Of a DNA stretch of 15,624 bases, positions 1-7,391 are shown one piece after another. The stretch's first letter is position 1, and each line of letters starts with the position of its first letter. Origin of the DNA: JANMQK01 sp031370485 (GTDB lineage: Bacteria > Acidobacteriota > Polarisedimenticolia > Gp22-AA2); assembly GCA_031370485.1 (NCBI GenBank), contig JANMQK010000234.1, positions 1 to 15,624 of the forward strand, given 5' to 3'. The notes beneath the pieces are model-generated. The model was given only the letters and a program-made list of their open reading frames with translations, was not told where the DNA came from and ran no database searches. The translations under genes and the position numbers were made by a program.

Positions 1-1551
1 GTGAGCGGCGGGAGCGTGGGGGCCCGCGTGCGAGCCGGAGCCGCCGGGCGGGCCGGACGCCGCCGGCGCGTCCTCGTCCGCGCCGCCTGCCCCCGCCGCA
101 TCGTCGAGGATCCCCTTGGCCGCCTGCTCCTCGAAGTGCGTGCGAAGCAGGTAGGAAACGATCGCCACGCGGTCGGCGTCGTCGACGATTCCTTTAGCCA
201 TCCCCTCATACTCGGCGCGATCCTCGGGGGTCAGCCGCGCCGCCAGATCTTTCAAAGTGTTCACGATCCGCCTCACCTTCCTGCGCTCGACCTCCTCGTC
301 GGAGGGGACGTCGCATTCGTAGGCCTTGAGGTTGTTGGCCCGGACCAGCCGGTTGAAGTTCATGAGATCGAAGCCCGAAACCAGTGAGATTGCCTTGCCG
401 GACTTTCCGATCCGACCCGTGCGCCCCGCCCGGTGGATGTACTGGTCCGTGGAGACGGGCGCCGAATAGATGAAGACGTGCGACAGGTCCTCGATGTCGA
501 TGCCGCGGGCCGCGACGTCGGTCGCCACCAGGTGCTTGAGCTCCTTGTTGCGGAAGCGCCGCATGACCTGCTCGCGCTTTCTCTGCGGCAGGTCGGAGGA
601 GATCATCGCGACCGGAAGCCCGCGCTTCGCCAGGTGGAGGTGCACGGCACGGGTCTCCGCCTTCGTGTTGCAGAAGATCATCGAGGACGCCGGGTCCTCG
701 TACTCGATTAGCTTGTAGAGCGATTCCGACTTGTCCATCCGCGGCACGATGTAGAACAGGTGCAGCACGTCCGAGACGTACAGCGAGTCGTGCGACAGCA
801 TCAGCCTCTCGGGGTCTTTCTGATAGCGGCTGGCCATCGCCTCGATGGAGGAGGGTATGGTGGCGGAGAACATCAAGGTCTGGCGCTCTTTCGGGACGCG
901 CTCCAGGATCTGCTTCATCTCCTTCTCGAAGCCCATGTCGAGCATCTGGTCGGCCTCGTCGAGCACCAGTGTCTTGACCCGGTCGAGACGCAGCGTCCCC
1001 TGGCGAAGATGGTCGAGCAGGCGGCCGGGCGTTCCGACGACCACATGCGCGCCGGCACGAAGCCCGTCCACCTGGCGGGGCATCGGGTCGCCGCCGTAGA
1101 TGGCCAGGACGCGGACGGAGGAAGGCGCCCCGATGCGCTTGATGTCGCCGGTCACTTGAACACACAGCTCCCGGGTCGGGCAGATCACGAGCGCCTGCAC
1201 CTCGGGGAGAGAGGAATCGGCGCGCTCGATGATCGGGATTCCGAAGGCCGCCGTCTTGCCGGTGCCGGTCCGTGACTGGACGATGAGATCCCGCCCGGTC
1301 CGGGCGCGGGGAATCGCCTCGGCCTGCACCTGGGTGGCCACCTGGTACCCCATCGAGAGGACGGCCTCAAGGATGTCCGCCGGGAGGCCCAGCTCGGAGA
1401 ACTGGACGGGTTTCGTGGGGAAGGCGGACGGCTCGGACCCCGCGGCCCGCTCGGGCATCTCGGGCGGCGGCAGCCGGGGGGCGCCGCGCGGACGCACCGC
1501 CACCACCCGCATCTGTCTCAACCTGCCCGTCTTCTTTGTTGATCCTGTCAT
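1..1551 (-). CDS. DEAD-box RNA helicase (3' end cut by window edge)
   Basis: ATP-dependent RNA helicase that unwinds short RNA duplexes, probably in ribosome assembly, RNA decay or cold adaptation; cytoplasmic. 517 codons are visible and the frame is still open at base 1. The core is complete: Q-motif region (FSELGL...GYQVATQVQAEAIP), motif I TGTGKT at residues 95-100, PTREL (motif Ia), DEAD at 198-201, SAT at 229-231, a second RecA domain containing IIFCNTKAE and VATDVAARGIDIE, and HRAGRTGR at 373-380. After about residue 440 comes a charged, then Ala/Gly/Pro-rich low-complexity tail that runs off the edge, so any C-terminal RNA-binding domain cannot be judged. The ATG at 1551 follows no strong Shine-Dalgarno; the next in-frame ATG is at codon 14, so the start could be slightly downstream. 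DeaD/CsdA, RhlE or RhlB-type assignment is not possible from the core alone. Confidence 0.96.
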   Translation of the reverse strand, partial: MTGSTKKTGRLRQMRVVAVRPRGAPRLPPPEMPERAAGSEPSAFPTKPVQFSELGLPADILEAVLSMGYQVATQVQAEAIPRARTGRDLIVQSRTGTGKTAAFGIPIIERADSSLPEVQALVICPTRELCVQVTGDIKRIGAPSSVRVLAIYGGDPMPRQVDGLRAGAHVVVGTPGRLLDHLRQGTLRLDRVKTLVLDEADQMLDMGFEKEMKQILERVPKERQTLMFSATIPSSIEAMASRYQKDPERLMLSHDSLYVSDVLHLFYIVPRMDKSESLYKLIEYEDPASSMIFCNTKAETRAVHLHLAKRGLPVAMISSDLPQRKREQVMRRFRNKELKHLVATDVAARGIDIEDLSHVFIYSAPVSTDQYIHRAGRTGRIGKSGKAISLVSGFDLMNFNRLVRANNLKAYECDVPSDEEVERRKVRRIVNTLKDLAARLTPEDRAEYEGMAKGIVDDADRVAIVSYLLRTHFEEQAAKGILDDAAGAGGADEDAPAASGPPGGSGSHAGPHAPAAH

Positions 1552-1634
1552 GCGCAGTCCCGGGCCTCCGCCAGGGGTCCTCCGGCCGAACACTGATGTC
1601 CGCTGACGACCGGCTGGGGGAGGTCTCGGGGGTG

Positions 1635-1664
1635 ATTCTAGGACGCGGCGAGGCTCTGGGTCAA
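1635..1664 (-). promoter_or_regulatory. Probable sigma70-type promoter of the helicase gene
   Basis: On the minus strand TTGACC (1664-1659, five of six to the -35 consensus) is followed after 18 bases by TAGAAT (1640-1635, five of six to the -10 consensus). It points at the helicase ATG at 1551 and implies an untranslated leader of about 75-80 bases. In such GC-rich DNA this match is unlikely to be casual, but no experiment supports it here. Confidence 0.6.
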
Positions 1665-1689
1665 TTTCCACCCCGGATCGGGGGTCCGG

Positions 1690-1695
1690 TACAAT
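1690..1695 (+). promoter_or_regulatory. -10-like TACAAT directly before the DUF1684 gene
   Basis: TACAAT ends 8 bases before the ATG at 1704, and there is no Shine-Dalgarno between them. If this is the -10 element, transcription would begin at or next to the start codon (leaderless mRNA). A weak -35 candidate, TTTCCA at 1665-1670, lies 19 bases upstream. It shares the 1552-1703 intergenic space with the divergent helicase promoter. Confidence 0.4.
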
Positions 1696-1703
1696 GGGTC
1701 CGC

Positions 1704-2651
1704 ATGAGAAATCCCTGGACCGGAACAGTGGCGGGGGGCCTCGCGCTGCTGGTGCTTGCGGCGGCCCCGGAAAGGCCTCCAGAGGCGCGGAAAGTCGAAG
1801 CGGAGCGGAAGGCGAAGGAGAAATACTTCCGTGACGATTCCTGGTCACCGCTGCGGGCCTTCGCGCGGCACGATTTCGCGCGCGGCGAAGGCGCCGTGGC
1901 GGTTTTGGGTTCGGCGGAGGACGCGGACGTCCGCCTGGAGGATCCCTCGGTCGCGAAGCGCCAGCTGCGCATGACCGTCCTTTCTCCCGATCCCCCGGGC
2001 GGAGACCATCGTTTCCGGGTGGAAGCGCTGGGCGTGGAAGGAGAAATCCGCGTGGGGGGCGAGCCGCTGGGAAGACCCGGGAGCGCCGCAGCGGAGCGCA
2101 TCGTGCCCGAGGAGACCCGGATCGAAACCGGCCCCTTCGCGCTGCGCCCCTATGTCCAGGACGAGACCGGGATCCTGATACTGTTCGACAGCCGCAGGAC
2201 GGCGGGGGGGCGGTTCGAGCCGCCGCGCTACTTTCCGATCGATCCCTCATTCCGCATCCGGGCGCCGCTGGTGCGCCTCGAGAAGCCCGAGCCCCGCACG
2301 TTCGCGACCTCGCTCGGGCGGAGCAAGGGGTATCTTCACGTTGGCTATTTCGTCCTGCCGCTGCGCAAGCCTCCGGTGCGGGTGCACGTTTACCAGCCGA
2401 CCTTCGTGGCCCGCCCCGGGGAGGCGCTCTCGATCCTCTTCACCGACGGGACGACCGCGAAGGAGACCTACGGCGCGGGACGATACCTCGACCTCGATCC
2501 GCCGGAGGACGGGCTCTACACCGTCGACTTCAACCGTGCCTACAACCCGTTCTGCGCCTACACCCGGGTTTACAACTGTCCCATCCCCCCGCAGGAGAAC
2601 CGTCTACCGGTCGCGGTGCGCGCGGGAGAGAAGACCTACGCCGCCCATTGA
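1704..2651 (+). CDS. Exported DUF1684 domain protein
   Basis: A 315-residue protein of unknown biochemical function belonging to the DUF1684 family. Residues 1-22 form a signal peptide (MRNP followed by a hydrophobic stretch to LVLAAAPE), so it probably acts in the periplasm or cell envelope. The family signature is strong: FRDDSWSPLRAF at 42-53, RYFPIDPSFRIRAPL near 175-189, and the highly conserved C-terminal part with TDGT, ETYGAGRYLDL, DFNRAYNPFCAY and CPIPPQENRLPVAVRAGEK. The cysteines at 284 and 292 in that tail are typical of the family and may pair. I chose the ATG at 1704 because the signal peptide starts there; the frame is open further upstream from 1536 but that stretch overlaps the helicase start and looks non-coding. 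It converges on the protease gene, leaving 51 bases between the two stops. Confidence 0.88.
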   Translation: MRNPWTGTVAGGLALLVLAAAPERPPEARKVEAERKAKEKYFRDDSWSPLRAFARHDFARGEGAVAVLGSAEDADVRLEDPSVAKRQLRMTVLSPDPPGGDHRFRVEALGVEGEIRVGGEPLGRPGSAAAERIVPEETRIETGPFALRPYVQDETGILILFDSRRTAGGRFEPPRYFPIDPSFRIRAPLVRLEKPEPRTFATSLGRSKGYLHVGYFVLPLRKPPVRVHVYQPTFVARPGEALSILFTDGTTAKETYGAGRYLDLDPPEDGLYTVDFNRAYNPFCAYTRVYNCPIPPQENRLPVAVRAGEKTYAAH

Positions 2652-2688
2652 GGCCGGCGGTTGAGGTCACCGGTCGAGGTCGCCGGGC
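2650..2688 (+). repeat. Three degenerate 13-base tandem units between convergent genes
   Basis: GAGGCCGGCGGTT, GAGGTCACCGGTC and GAGGTCGCCGGGC follow each other without gaps at 2650, 2663 and 2676. The first begins inside the TGA stop of the DUF1684 gene. The unit shares GAGG and a CGG core. It may be a decayed duplication or chance in GC-rich DNA. No transcription terminator with a T-run is visible in this 51-base gap. Confidence 0.4.
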
Positions 2689-2702
2689 GGGGACGGTCCG
2701 GA

Positions 2703-4133
2703 TCAGAGGACGACGGGGTAGACCTTGCGATGCACGTGAGCCCGATCGAGGGTCCGGCCCCCGAGGCTCCAGTGGATGAGCGCCACGAACTGCTCCTCCA
2801 CGAAGCAGCGCTTCAGGAGGGAGGCAAGGTCATCCAGCGAATTGACCGTCGCGCGCTTCGAGGCACCGCTGAGCGCGTCGGCCCCCGGGAGGATGGAAGC
2901 CAGCACCGGCCGTTCCGCGAACATGTCGGCTTCGAAAACCGGCATCTCCGTGCGCGCGCCCGGGGTCATCGACGCGAACGCCAGGGCGGCCCTCCCGTCC
3001 CGGTCCTCGGAGCGCGTTTCCAGGTTGAGGCCGGTGTGCAGCGCGAAGTCGTCCAGGGGCTCCGGGCGCGGATCCGCGGGCCGGGCCGCGATCAGCACCT
3101 TGAGCGCCAGGCGGGCGCCGTTTCTTTCGATTTGCACGGCCACTCTCTCTCCGACGGGCAGATCGAGCGTGGCGTCCAGCGCATCGAAACTGTCTCCGGT
3201 GAGGTGCGCCCCCACCGCGAGGATCCGGTCTCCGGGTTTGAAGCCGGCCGCCTGGGCGGGACTCCCGGGAAAGACGGTGCGGACGCGCGGCCTGTCGGTC
3301 TCGCTCCACGGCCGCCCCTCGCTCGAGGCAAGGAGGGCATCCTCCAGCAGCACGCCGATCCATGGCCAGCCGGTCCGCGGCTCCGCCAGCATCTTGTTGA
3401 GGGCGCGATGAACGTGCGCGGCGGGTATGAACAAGCCCGCCGATCGCATCTCGGGGGCCGCGCCCTCCTCGTCCGAGTAATGGATCAGGAGGCTCGGGAT
3501 GCCGACCAGTCGTCCCTCGACATCCAGCACCGCTCCGCCGGAGTTTCCCGGTCCGACCCGGGCGTCGACCTCCGCCCAGAACTCGAGCGGGCGGGCCCCG
3601 ACCCGTACCCTCCGGTGCGCGCCGATCCTGGCCCGGACCACCTCGGGTCCGAGGTCCCCGCGGTTGCCGACCACGAAGGCTTCGGTTCCGGGCGTCGGCA
3701 CGGCGGCGTCCGCGAAGTTGATCGAGCGGAACCCGCTCCCGGGCACGCGCAAAAGTGCCAGGTCCGAATCCTCATCGACGGCCAGCAGCCGGGCCGACGC
3801 TTCGCGTCCCGATGCGAACGTGACGCCGATGGCGGCGCTCCCGGCGACCACGTGGGCGTTGGTCAGGATCAGGCCGTCGTCCGAGACGATCACCCCCGAG
3901 CCGGCGCCAACCCCCTCGACCGGCTCCTTGACGAACCGGCCGTCACGAAAGGTCGGCACATCGACCTCCTCGCGCACCCGGACACTGACCACTCCGGCGA
4001 GCGCTTTCTCGACCTCGTCGGGCAGGGCCACCCCGTTCGAACCGCCCGCCAGACGGACCGGGGTCCCGGGACCGGGGGGGCCCGCGGGCAGCGCGATGGC
4101 CGCGGCGAGTGCGAGAACAATCTTCAAACGCAT
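2703..4133 (-). CDS. HtrA/Deg-type trypsin-like serine protease with PDZ domain
   Basis: A 476-residue exported protease likely to degrade or refold damaged envelope proteins. Residues 1-18 look like a signal peptide. The chymotrypsin-fold domain spans about 40-250 with an intact triad: His94 (TNAHVV), Asp124 (DSDLALLRV) and Ser198 (GPGNSGGAV). A PDZ domain follows at about 255-347 (GSPAQAAGFKPGDRI). The last 130 residues (347-476) are not a recognisable second PDZ and are of unknown type; classical DegP has two PDZ domains. A WxWIG motif just before the PDZ is HtrA-like. The ATG at 4133 was chosen for the signal peptide. There is no Shine-Dalgarno; a -10-like TATATT ends 10 bases upstream. 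It diverges from the TonB_C-peptidase gene across only 51 bases. Exact subfamily (DegP, DegQ, DegS-like) is not resolved. Confidence 0.92.
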   Translation of the reverse strand: MRLKIVLALAAAIALPAGPPGPGTPVRLAGGSNGVALPDEVEKALAGVVSVRVREEVDVPTFRDGRFVKEPVEGVGAGSGVIVSDDGLILTNAHVVAGSAAIGVTFASGREASARLLAVDEDSDLALLRVPGSGFRSINFADAAVPTPGTEAFVVGNRGDLGPEVVRARIGAHRRVRVGARPLEFWAEVDARVGPGNSGGAVLDVEGRLVGIPSLLIHYSDEEGAAPEMRSAGLFIPAAHVHRALNKMLAEPRTGWPWIGVLLEDALLASSEGRPWSETDRPRVRTVFPGSPAQAAGFKPGDRILAVGAHLTGDSFDALDATLDLPVGERVAVQIERNGARLALKVLIAARPADPRPEPLDDFALHTGLNLETRSEDRDGRAALAFASMTPGARTEMPVFEADMFAERPVLASILPGADALSGASKRATVNSLDDLASLLKRCFVEEQFVALIHWSLGGRTLDRAHVHRKVYPVVL

Positions 4134-4171
4134 GGGAGGCAGGAATATAATTCCTATCGGGCTGGAGGCAA
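4123..4171. promoter_or_regulatory. Overlapping divergent promoters on a small palindrome
   Basis: The 51-base gap between two divergent genes holds an AT-rich dyad, GGAAT-ATA-ATTCC (4142-4154). Rightward, TTCAAA (4123-4128), 17 bases and a perfect TATAAT (4146-4151) point at the ATG at 4185. Leftward, TTGCCT (4171-4166), 16 bases and TATATT (4149-4144) point at the protease ATG at 4133. The two -10 hexamers overlap by four bases, so simultaneous open complexes should exclude each other. The rightward -35 lies inside the protease coding start. Confidence 0.6.
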
Positions 4172-4184
4172 GGAACGGTCCGGC

Positions 4185-6404
4185 ATGTCTTCGCGCGCTA
4201 CGCTCCGGCTCCTTCCCGCGCGTCTTATCCGGGCGCTTCTCGCTTCGGGATTGGTGGCAGGTCTGGCTCCAGGGCTCGCCCTGGCCCGGCCGCGTACGAT
4301 CTCCGTTCAGGGCGAGGATGCTATCCGTCAGCCCCCCGACGGTCTCCCCGAGCCGGCCTCCGAGAATCTGCGTGAATTCCTGACCTGGGCCCACCCGGTG
4401 GAGCGAGGCTGCCGGCCGCCGGAGCAGATAGAGATTCTCGACCGCTGGACGGGTGGCCTCAGGGTGCGATTCCGGGTGATCTGCGCCCGAACCGAGCCCA
4501 TCCCTCGAGCCGAGCCCATCCCCCGAACCGACACTCTGGAGGCTGTCCTCGAGACGCGCGAGGGACCGGGCGTATGGCAGGTTGCCGGAGGGTTCGAGGC
4601 CGGGATTGAACAGGTCGAAGGCGCCTTGCGCTCCGCGGGCCTTCTCGAGCCCGGTTCTCCGGGATCGCCGCCCGGGCTCTCTCCGCCCCGTGACCCTTCG
4701 ATCCCGGCCGATGCCGTCGGCCCGACGAGGATTCTCGCCCGGCCGCGGTCCATCAGGGAGACCGCTCCCCAGTATCCCGAGGAGGCGGGGAGGGCCCGGC
4801 TGATCGGACAGGCCCACGTGGAGCTCCTGGTGGACGTCCCCGTCTCGGGAGAGCCGCAGCGGGCGCGCCCCCTGCGCGGCCCCGATCCCGATCTTGGAAT
4901 GCGCCGCGCGGCGGTCGAATCGGTCCTGAAATGGCGCTTCCTGCCGGCCACGGTCTCCGGCCTGCCGGTGCGCGCCTTCCTGCCGGTTGATGTCAGGTTC
5001 GAAGGTCTCCCGCCCGAGTCGCGCGAATGGGCGCACCGCGCGCTGTTCCAGTTCGACGCGATCGTCTCCCCGAACCGTGAGGCGATCGAGGCGGCCCGCC
5101 GGAGCCTCGATTCCGGCGAGCCGTTCAAGGAAGTCGAGGCCTCTTTCCTGGGTGGCGGCCCGCGGGCGGAGGGGACACGGGCGGAGGGGGCGGGGGTGGA
5201 CGGCGTCCGGACGGGGGACTGGGGGATGGTCGCGGCGACCGGCCTCCCGCCCGCCCTTCGCAAGGAGCTGCACGAGACCCGGATCGGAGGGTACGCGGGC
5301 CCGGTCGAGGCCGATGGCGTGAGCTACCTGGTGCGGAAACGCGGGGAGATCTATTACGCCATCCGCTCGGTCGAGGGGGACGAGGTGTCCTACCAGATCC
5401 TGCACCAGCGCAATGCCCCCCAGGGCGACGCCATGAAGCGTCTCATCGAGAGCGACGTCGCGGACTTCCTGGCGGAGCGCCGCCGGCGGAACTACGGCAA
5501 CGCGGCCGCGCGCCTGATGGGGATTCGTCAGACCTTCATGGAAATCGGCCGGCTGGAGATTCGCACTGACGCGCTGAGCCAGGAGGAGGTCCGCATGCTC
5601 GGCCGGGTGGTCGAAGCCACGGTCGGCGCCCACGAGCAACTCTGGGCCCCGATCGTTCCGCTCCGGCCCTTCAAGGATCGGGTGCTGGTCTACGCCTTCG
5701 CGCGCGACGCCGATCACGAGGCGCTGCACCGGCTTTGGGGCTCCCGGCGCGCGCCCGCGAAGGACGAACCGGGCACCGACCCCGCGGGGTCGGCGGCGGC
5801 GCCCGCGGCATGGGTGCCGGCGGGCGAGTACATCCCCGCTTCGCGCATCCTGGCGATCCCATGTCAGGCGATGGAGGGTCACCTTCCCGTCCCGATCGCC
5901 ATCCACGAGGCGGTCCACATGCTCGAATACGAGCGGGTGTACGCTCCCGGGGTCCAGCCGTCCAAGTGGTTCGAGGAGGGCCTGGCGACCTATCTCGGCT
6001 TCTCCCAGGTGGACAGCCAGCTTCGCATCCAGCCGGGGAACATCCACCGCTCGGGAACCATCGTCACCGAGGAGATCCGGGTGCAGTTCGACCCGCGGGC
6101 ACAGCTGCGCGATTATCTCCGCCGCTGCCGCGAGGAGGGACCGGTGCCGCTCCAGAAGCTCCTGTCCTCCGGGGCCGGCGCGCCGTTCTGGGTCGGCGAG
6201 GACTCGCCGCGGGCCTATGGGGCCTCCTGGACCCTGGTGCATTACCTGAGACACGGGGAGAAGGGCCGCCTGCGCCCCGAGTTCCAGACCTACGCCGCCC
6301 TTGAGGCCCGCGGAGAGGGGGGGCCCGGGGCGTTCGCCCGGCTCTTCGGGCCCGACCAGGCCGCCTTCGAGGCGGCCTGGCACGCCTACGAGGCGGGACT
6401 GTGA
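4185..6404 (+). CDS. Exported TonB_C / degenerate parvulin / gluzincin metalloprotease fusion
   Basis: A 739-residue protein. Residues 1-34 are a signal peptide ending LALA, so the mature protein is probably periplasmic. Residues 35-180 are unrecognised, with Cys76 and Cys100 and an RTEPIP/RAEPIP repeat (101-113). About 184-273 match the TonB C-terminal fold (APQYPEEAGRARLIGQAHVE... LKWRFLPA... VDVRFE), but no membrane anchor or proline-rich spacer precedes it as in true TonB. About 285-390 resemble a PpiC-type parvulin (LDSGEPFKEVEASF, GDWGMV, GGYAGPVEADGVSYLV) without the catalytic histidines, so it is probably a binding module. About 455-735 form a peptidase-MA/DUF1570-like gluzincin: HEAVH at 574-578, Glu598 in WFEEGLATYLG as likely third zinc ligand, then YGASWTLVHYL. 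ATG 4185 has AGGAA 9 bases upstream. The stop overlaps the start of the TPR gene. Substrate is unknown. Confidence 0.85.
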   Translation: MSSRATLRLLPARLIRALLASGLVAGLAPGLALARPRTISVQGEDAIRQPPDGLPEPASENLREFLTWAHPVERGCRPPEQIEILDRWTGGLRVRFRVICARTEPIPRAEPIPRTDTLEAVLETREGPGVWQVAGGFEAGIEQVEGALRSAGLLEPGSPGSPPGLSPPRDPSIPADAVGPTRILARPRSIRETAPQYPEEAGRARLIGQAHVELLVDVPVSGEPQRARPLRGPDPDLGMRRAAVESVLKWRFLPATVSGLPVRAFLPVDVRFEGLPPESREWAHRALFQFDAIVSPNREAIEAARRSLDSGEPFKEVEASFLGGGPRAEGTRAEGAGVDGVRTGDWGMVAATGLPPALRKELHETRIGGYAGPVEADGVSYLVRKRGEIYYAIRSVEGDEVSYQILHQRNAPQGDAMKRLIESDVADFLAERRRRNYGNAAARLMGIRQTFMEIGRLEIRTDALSQEEVRMLGRVVEATVGAHEQLWAPIVPLRPFKDRVLVYAFARDADHEALHRLWGSRRAPAKDEPGTDPAGSAAAPAAWVPAGEYIPASRILAIPCQAMEGHLPVPIAIHEAVHMLEYERVYAPGVQPSKWFEEGLATYLGFSQVDSQLRIQPGNIHRSGTIVTEEIRVQFDPRAQLRDYLRRCREEGPVPLQKLLSSGAGAPFWVGEDSPRAYGASWTLVHYLRHGEKGRLRPEFQTYAALEARGEGGPGAFARLFGPDQAAFEAAWHAYEAGL
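4488..4532 (+). repeat. 18-base tandem repeat inside the fusion gene
   Basis: Units at 4488-4505 (CGAACCGAGCCCATCCCT) and 4506-4523 (CGAGCCGAGCCCATCCCC) are followed by a partial third starting CGAACCGA at 4524. They encode R-T/A-E-P-I-P twice, then RTDT. The repeat sits in the unrecognised N-terminal segment and could vary in copy number between strains. Confidence 0.7.
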
Positions 6405-7378
6405 CCCTCCCCGATGACGATCCGCCTCCCGGCTACCTGCTGGGGAGGGTCGCGCAGGAGAGGGGGTTCCCGGACGAGTACCCCCTGCACGTCGCCATCC
6501 TCGACGAGATGGAGGAAGAAGAGTTGCTTTCTCTCGATCTCTCCGCGGCGGGCGATTATCTCCTCTGGGCGTCGGCGCAGGCCTTCGAGGAGGCGGGCCG
6601 GCTCGATGAGGCGATGGTCCTCCTTCATCGGCTGGCTTCGTCCAAGGCGAACCACCCCGCACTCTGCTACCCGGAGATCCTGCTCCGCCTGGCGGAAATG
6701 CTGCGCGAGCGGGGGGAGTATGCGCAATCCATGGCTCTCCTCGACCGTGTCGAGAGTGAGGCGGAGGATCTCGCAAGCGCCTGCCGCGAGCGGCGGGCGG
6801 AGACCCTTGTGCTCTCGGGCCGGCTCGAGGCGGGACTGGGGCTCTTCGAGGAGGCGGTCGCGGCGCTGCCGGACTCGCCATGGACATCCCTGACGGCGGC
6901 CTGGGCCCTGATACAGCGCGGCGAGTACGAGAAAGCGCTCCATTGGGTCCGGCGCGGCAGGCAAGCCACGGCCCGCCTTGAGGACCCTCAGGAGCGTCGC
7001 GAGGCGAAGCTCGAGATGAAGCGGCTCGAGGACGAGGCCGATTCGCGAAGCCGCCGGCGCGACCGCGCGGTCTCCCCGGGGGCTGAGCCGCGGGCGCCGG
7101 GGACGTCAGGGAACCTGGAGGATCTCAGGGAGACGATCCTCGCCTCACTCGATGCCGAGGAGGTCCGTCTGGTGGATCGTCCGCCGCGCACCGACGACGA
7201 GAAGCGCCGGGCCGCGGAGCCCCTGCAGGCGCTCCACGCGCGCGCCTCGCATGGCTGGGACGAAGCGGTCGAGAGACAGAAAGAGGACATGATCGCCGCG
7301 TTCGACGACCTGCAATGTGAGGTCGTGGATCTGGCGGACCGGTTCGGAATCGTCCTGCCGGGACTCGACCGGGACTAG
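6401..7378 (+). CDS. TPR-repeat protein, translationally coupled to the fusion peptidase
   Basis: A 325-residue soluble protein with no signal peptide or membrane segment. It starts with GTG inside a GTGA overlap with the preceding stop, so translation is likely coupled and the two are co-transcribed. Residues 50-190 contain about four TPR-like helical pairs (for example YLLWASAQAFEEAGRLDEAM, PEILLRLAEMLRERGEYAQS, SLTAAWALIQRGEYEKALHW), which normally mediate protein-protein binding. Residues 190-235 are charged and probably disordered; 238-325 are helical and unrecognised. Its partner is unknown; coupling to an exported protein is curious because this one appears cytoplasmic. It could equally be a general scaffold. 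It converges with the DsbA-like gene, with only 13 bases between stops and no visible terminator. Confidence 0.8.
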   Translation: MTLPDDDPPPGYLLGRVAQERGFPDEYPLHVAILDEMEEEELLSLDLSAAGDYLLWASAQAFEEAGRLDEAMVLLHRLASSKANHPALCYPEILLRLAEMLRERGEYAQSMALLDRVESEAEDLASACRERRAETLVLSGRLEAGLGLFEEAVAALPDSPWTSLTAAWALIQRGEYEKALHWVRRGRQATARLEDPQERREAKLEMKRLEDEADSRSRRRDRAVSPGAEPRAPGTSGNLEDLRETILASLDAEEVRLVDRPPRTDDEKRRAAEPLQALHARASHGWDEAVERQKEDMIAAFDDLQCEVVDLADRFGIVLPGLDRD

Positions 7379-7391
7379 GGACGCGCGCCGC

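Noticed and set aside
1536..1703. Upstream in-frame extension of the DUF1684 protein
   Set aside because: It overlaps the helicase start and promoter; the hydrophobic export signal starts at 1704.
2661..4184. Plus-strand open frame extending the fusion protein upstream
   Set aside because: It is antisense to the protease gene with intact catalytic triad, and the signal peptide begins at 4185.
4134..6887. Very long minus-strand open frame continuous with the HtrA-type protease
   Set aside because: It is antisense to the clearly recognisable TonB_C/peptidase gene, its translation shows no domain, and the signal peptide marks the true protease start at 4133.
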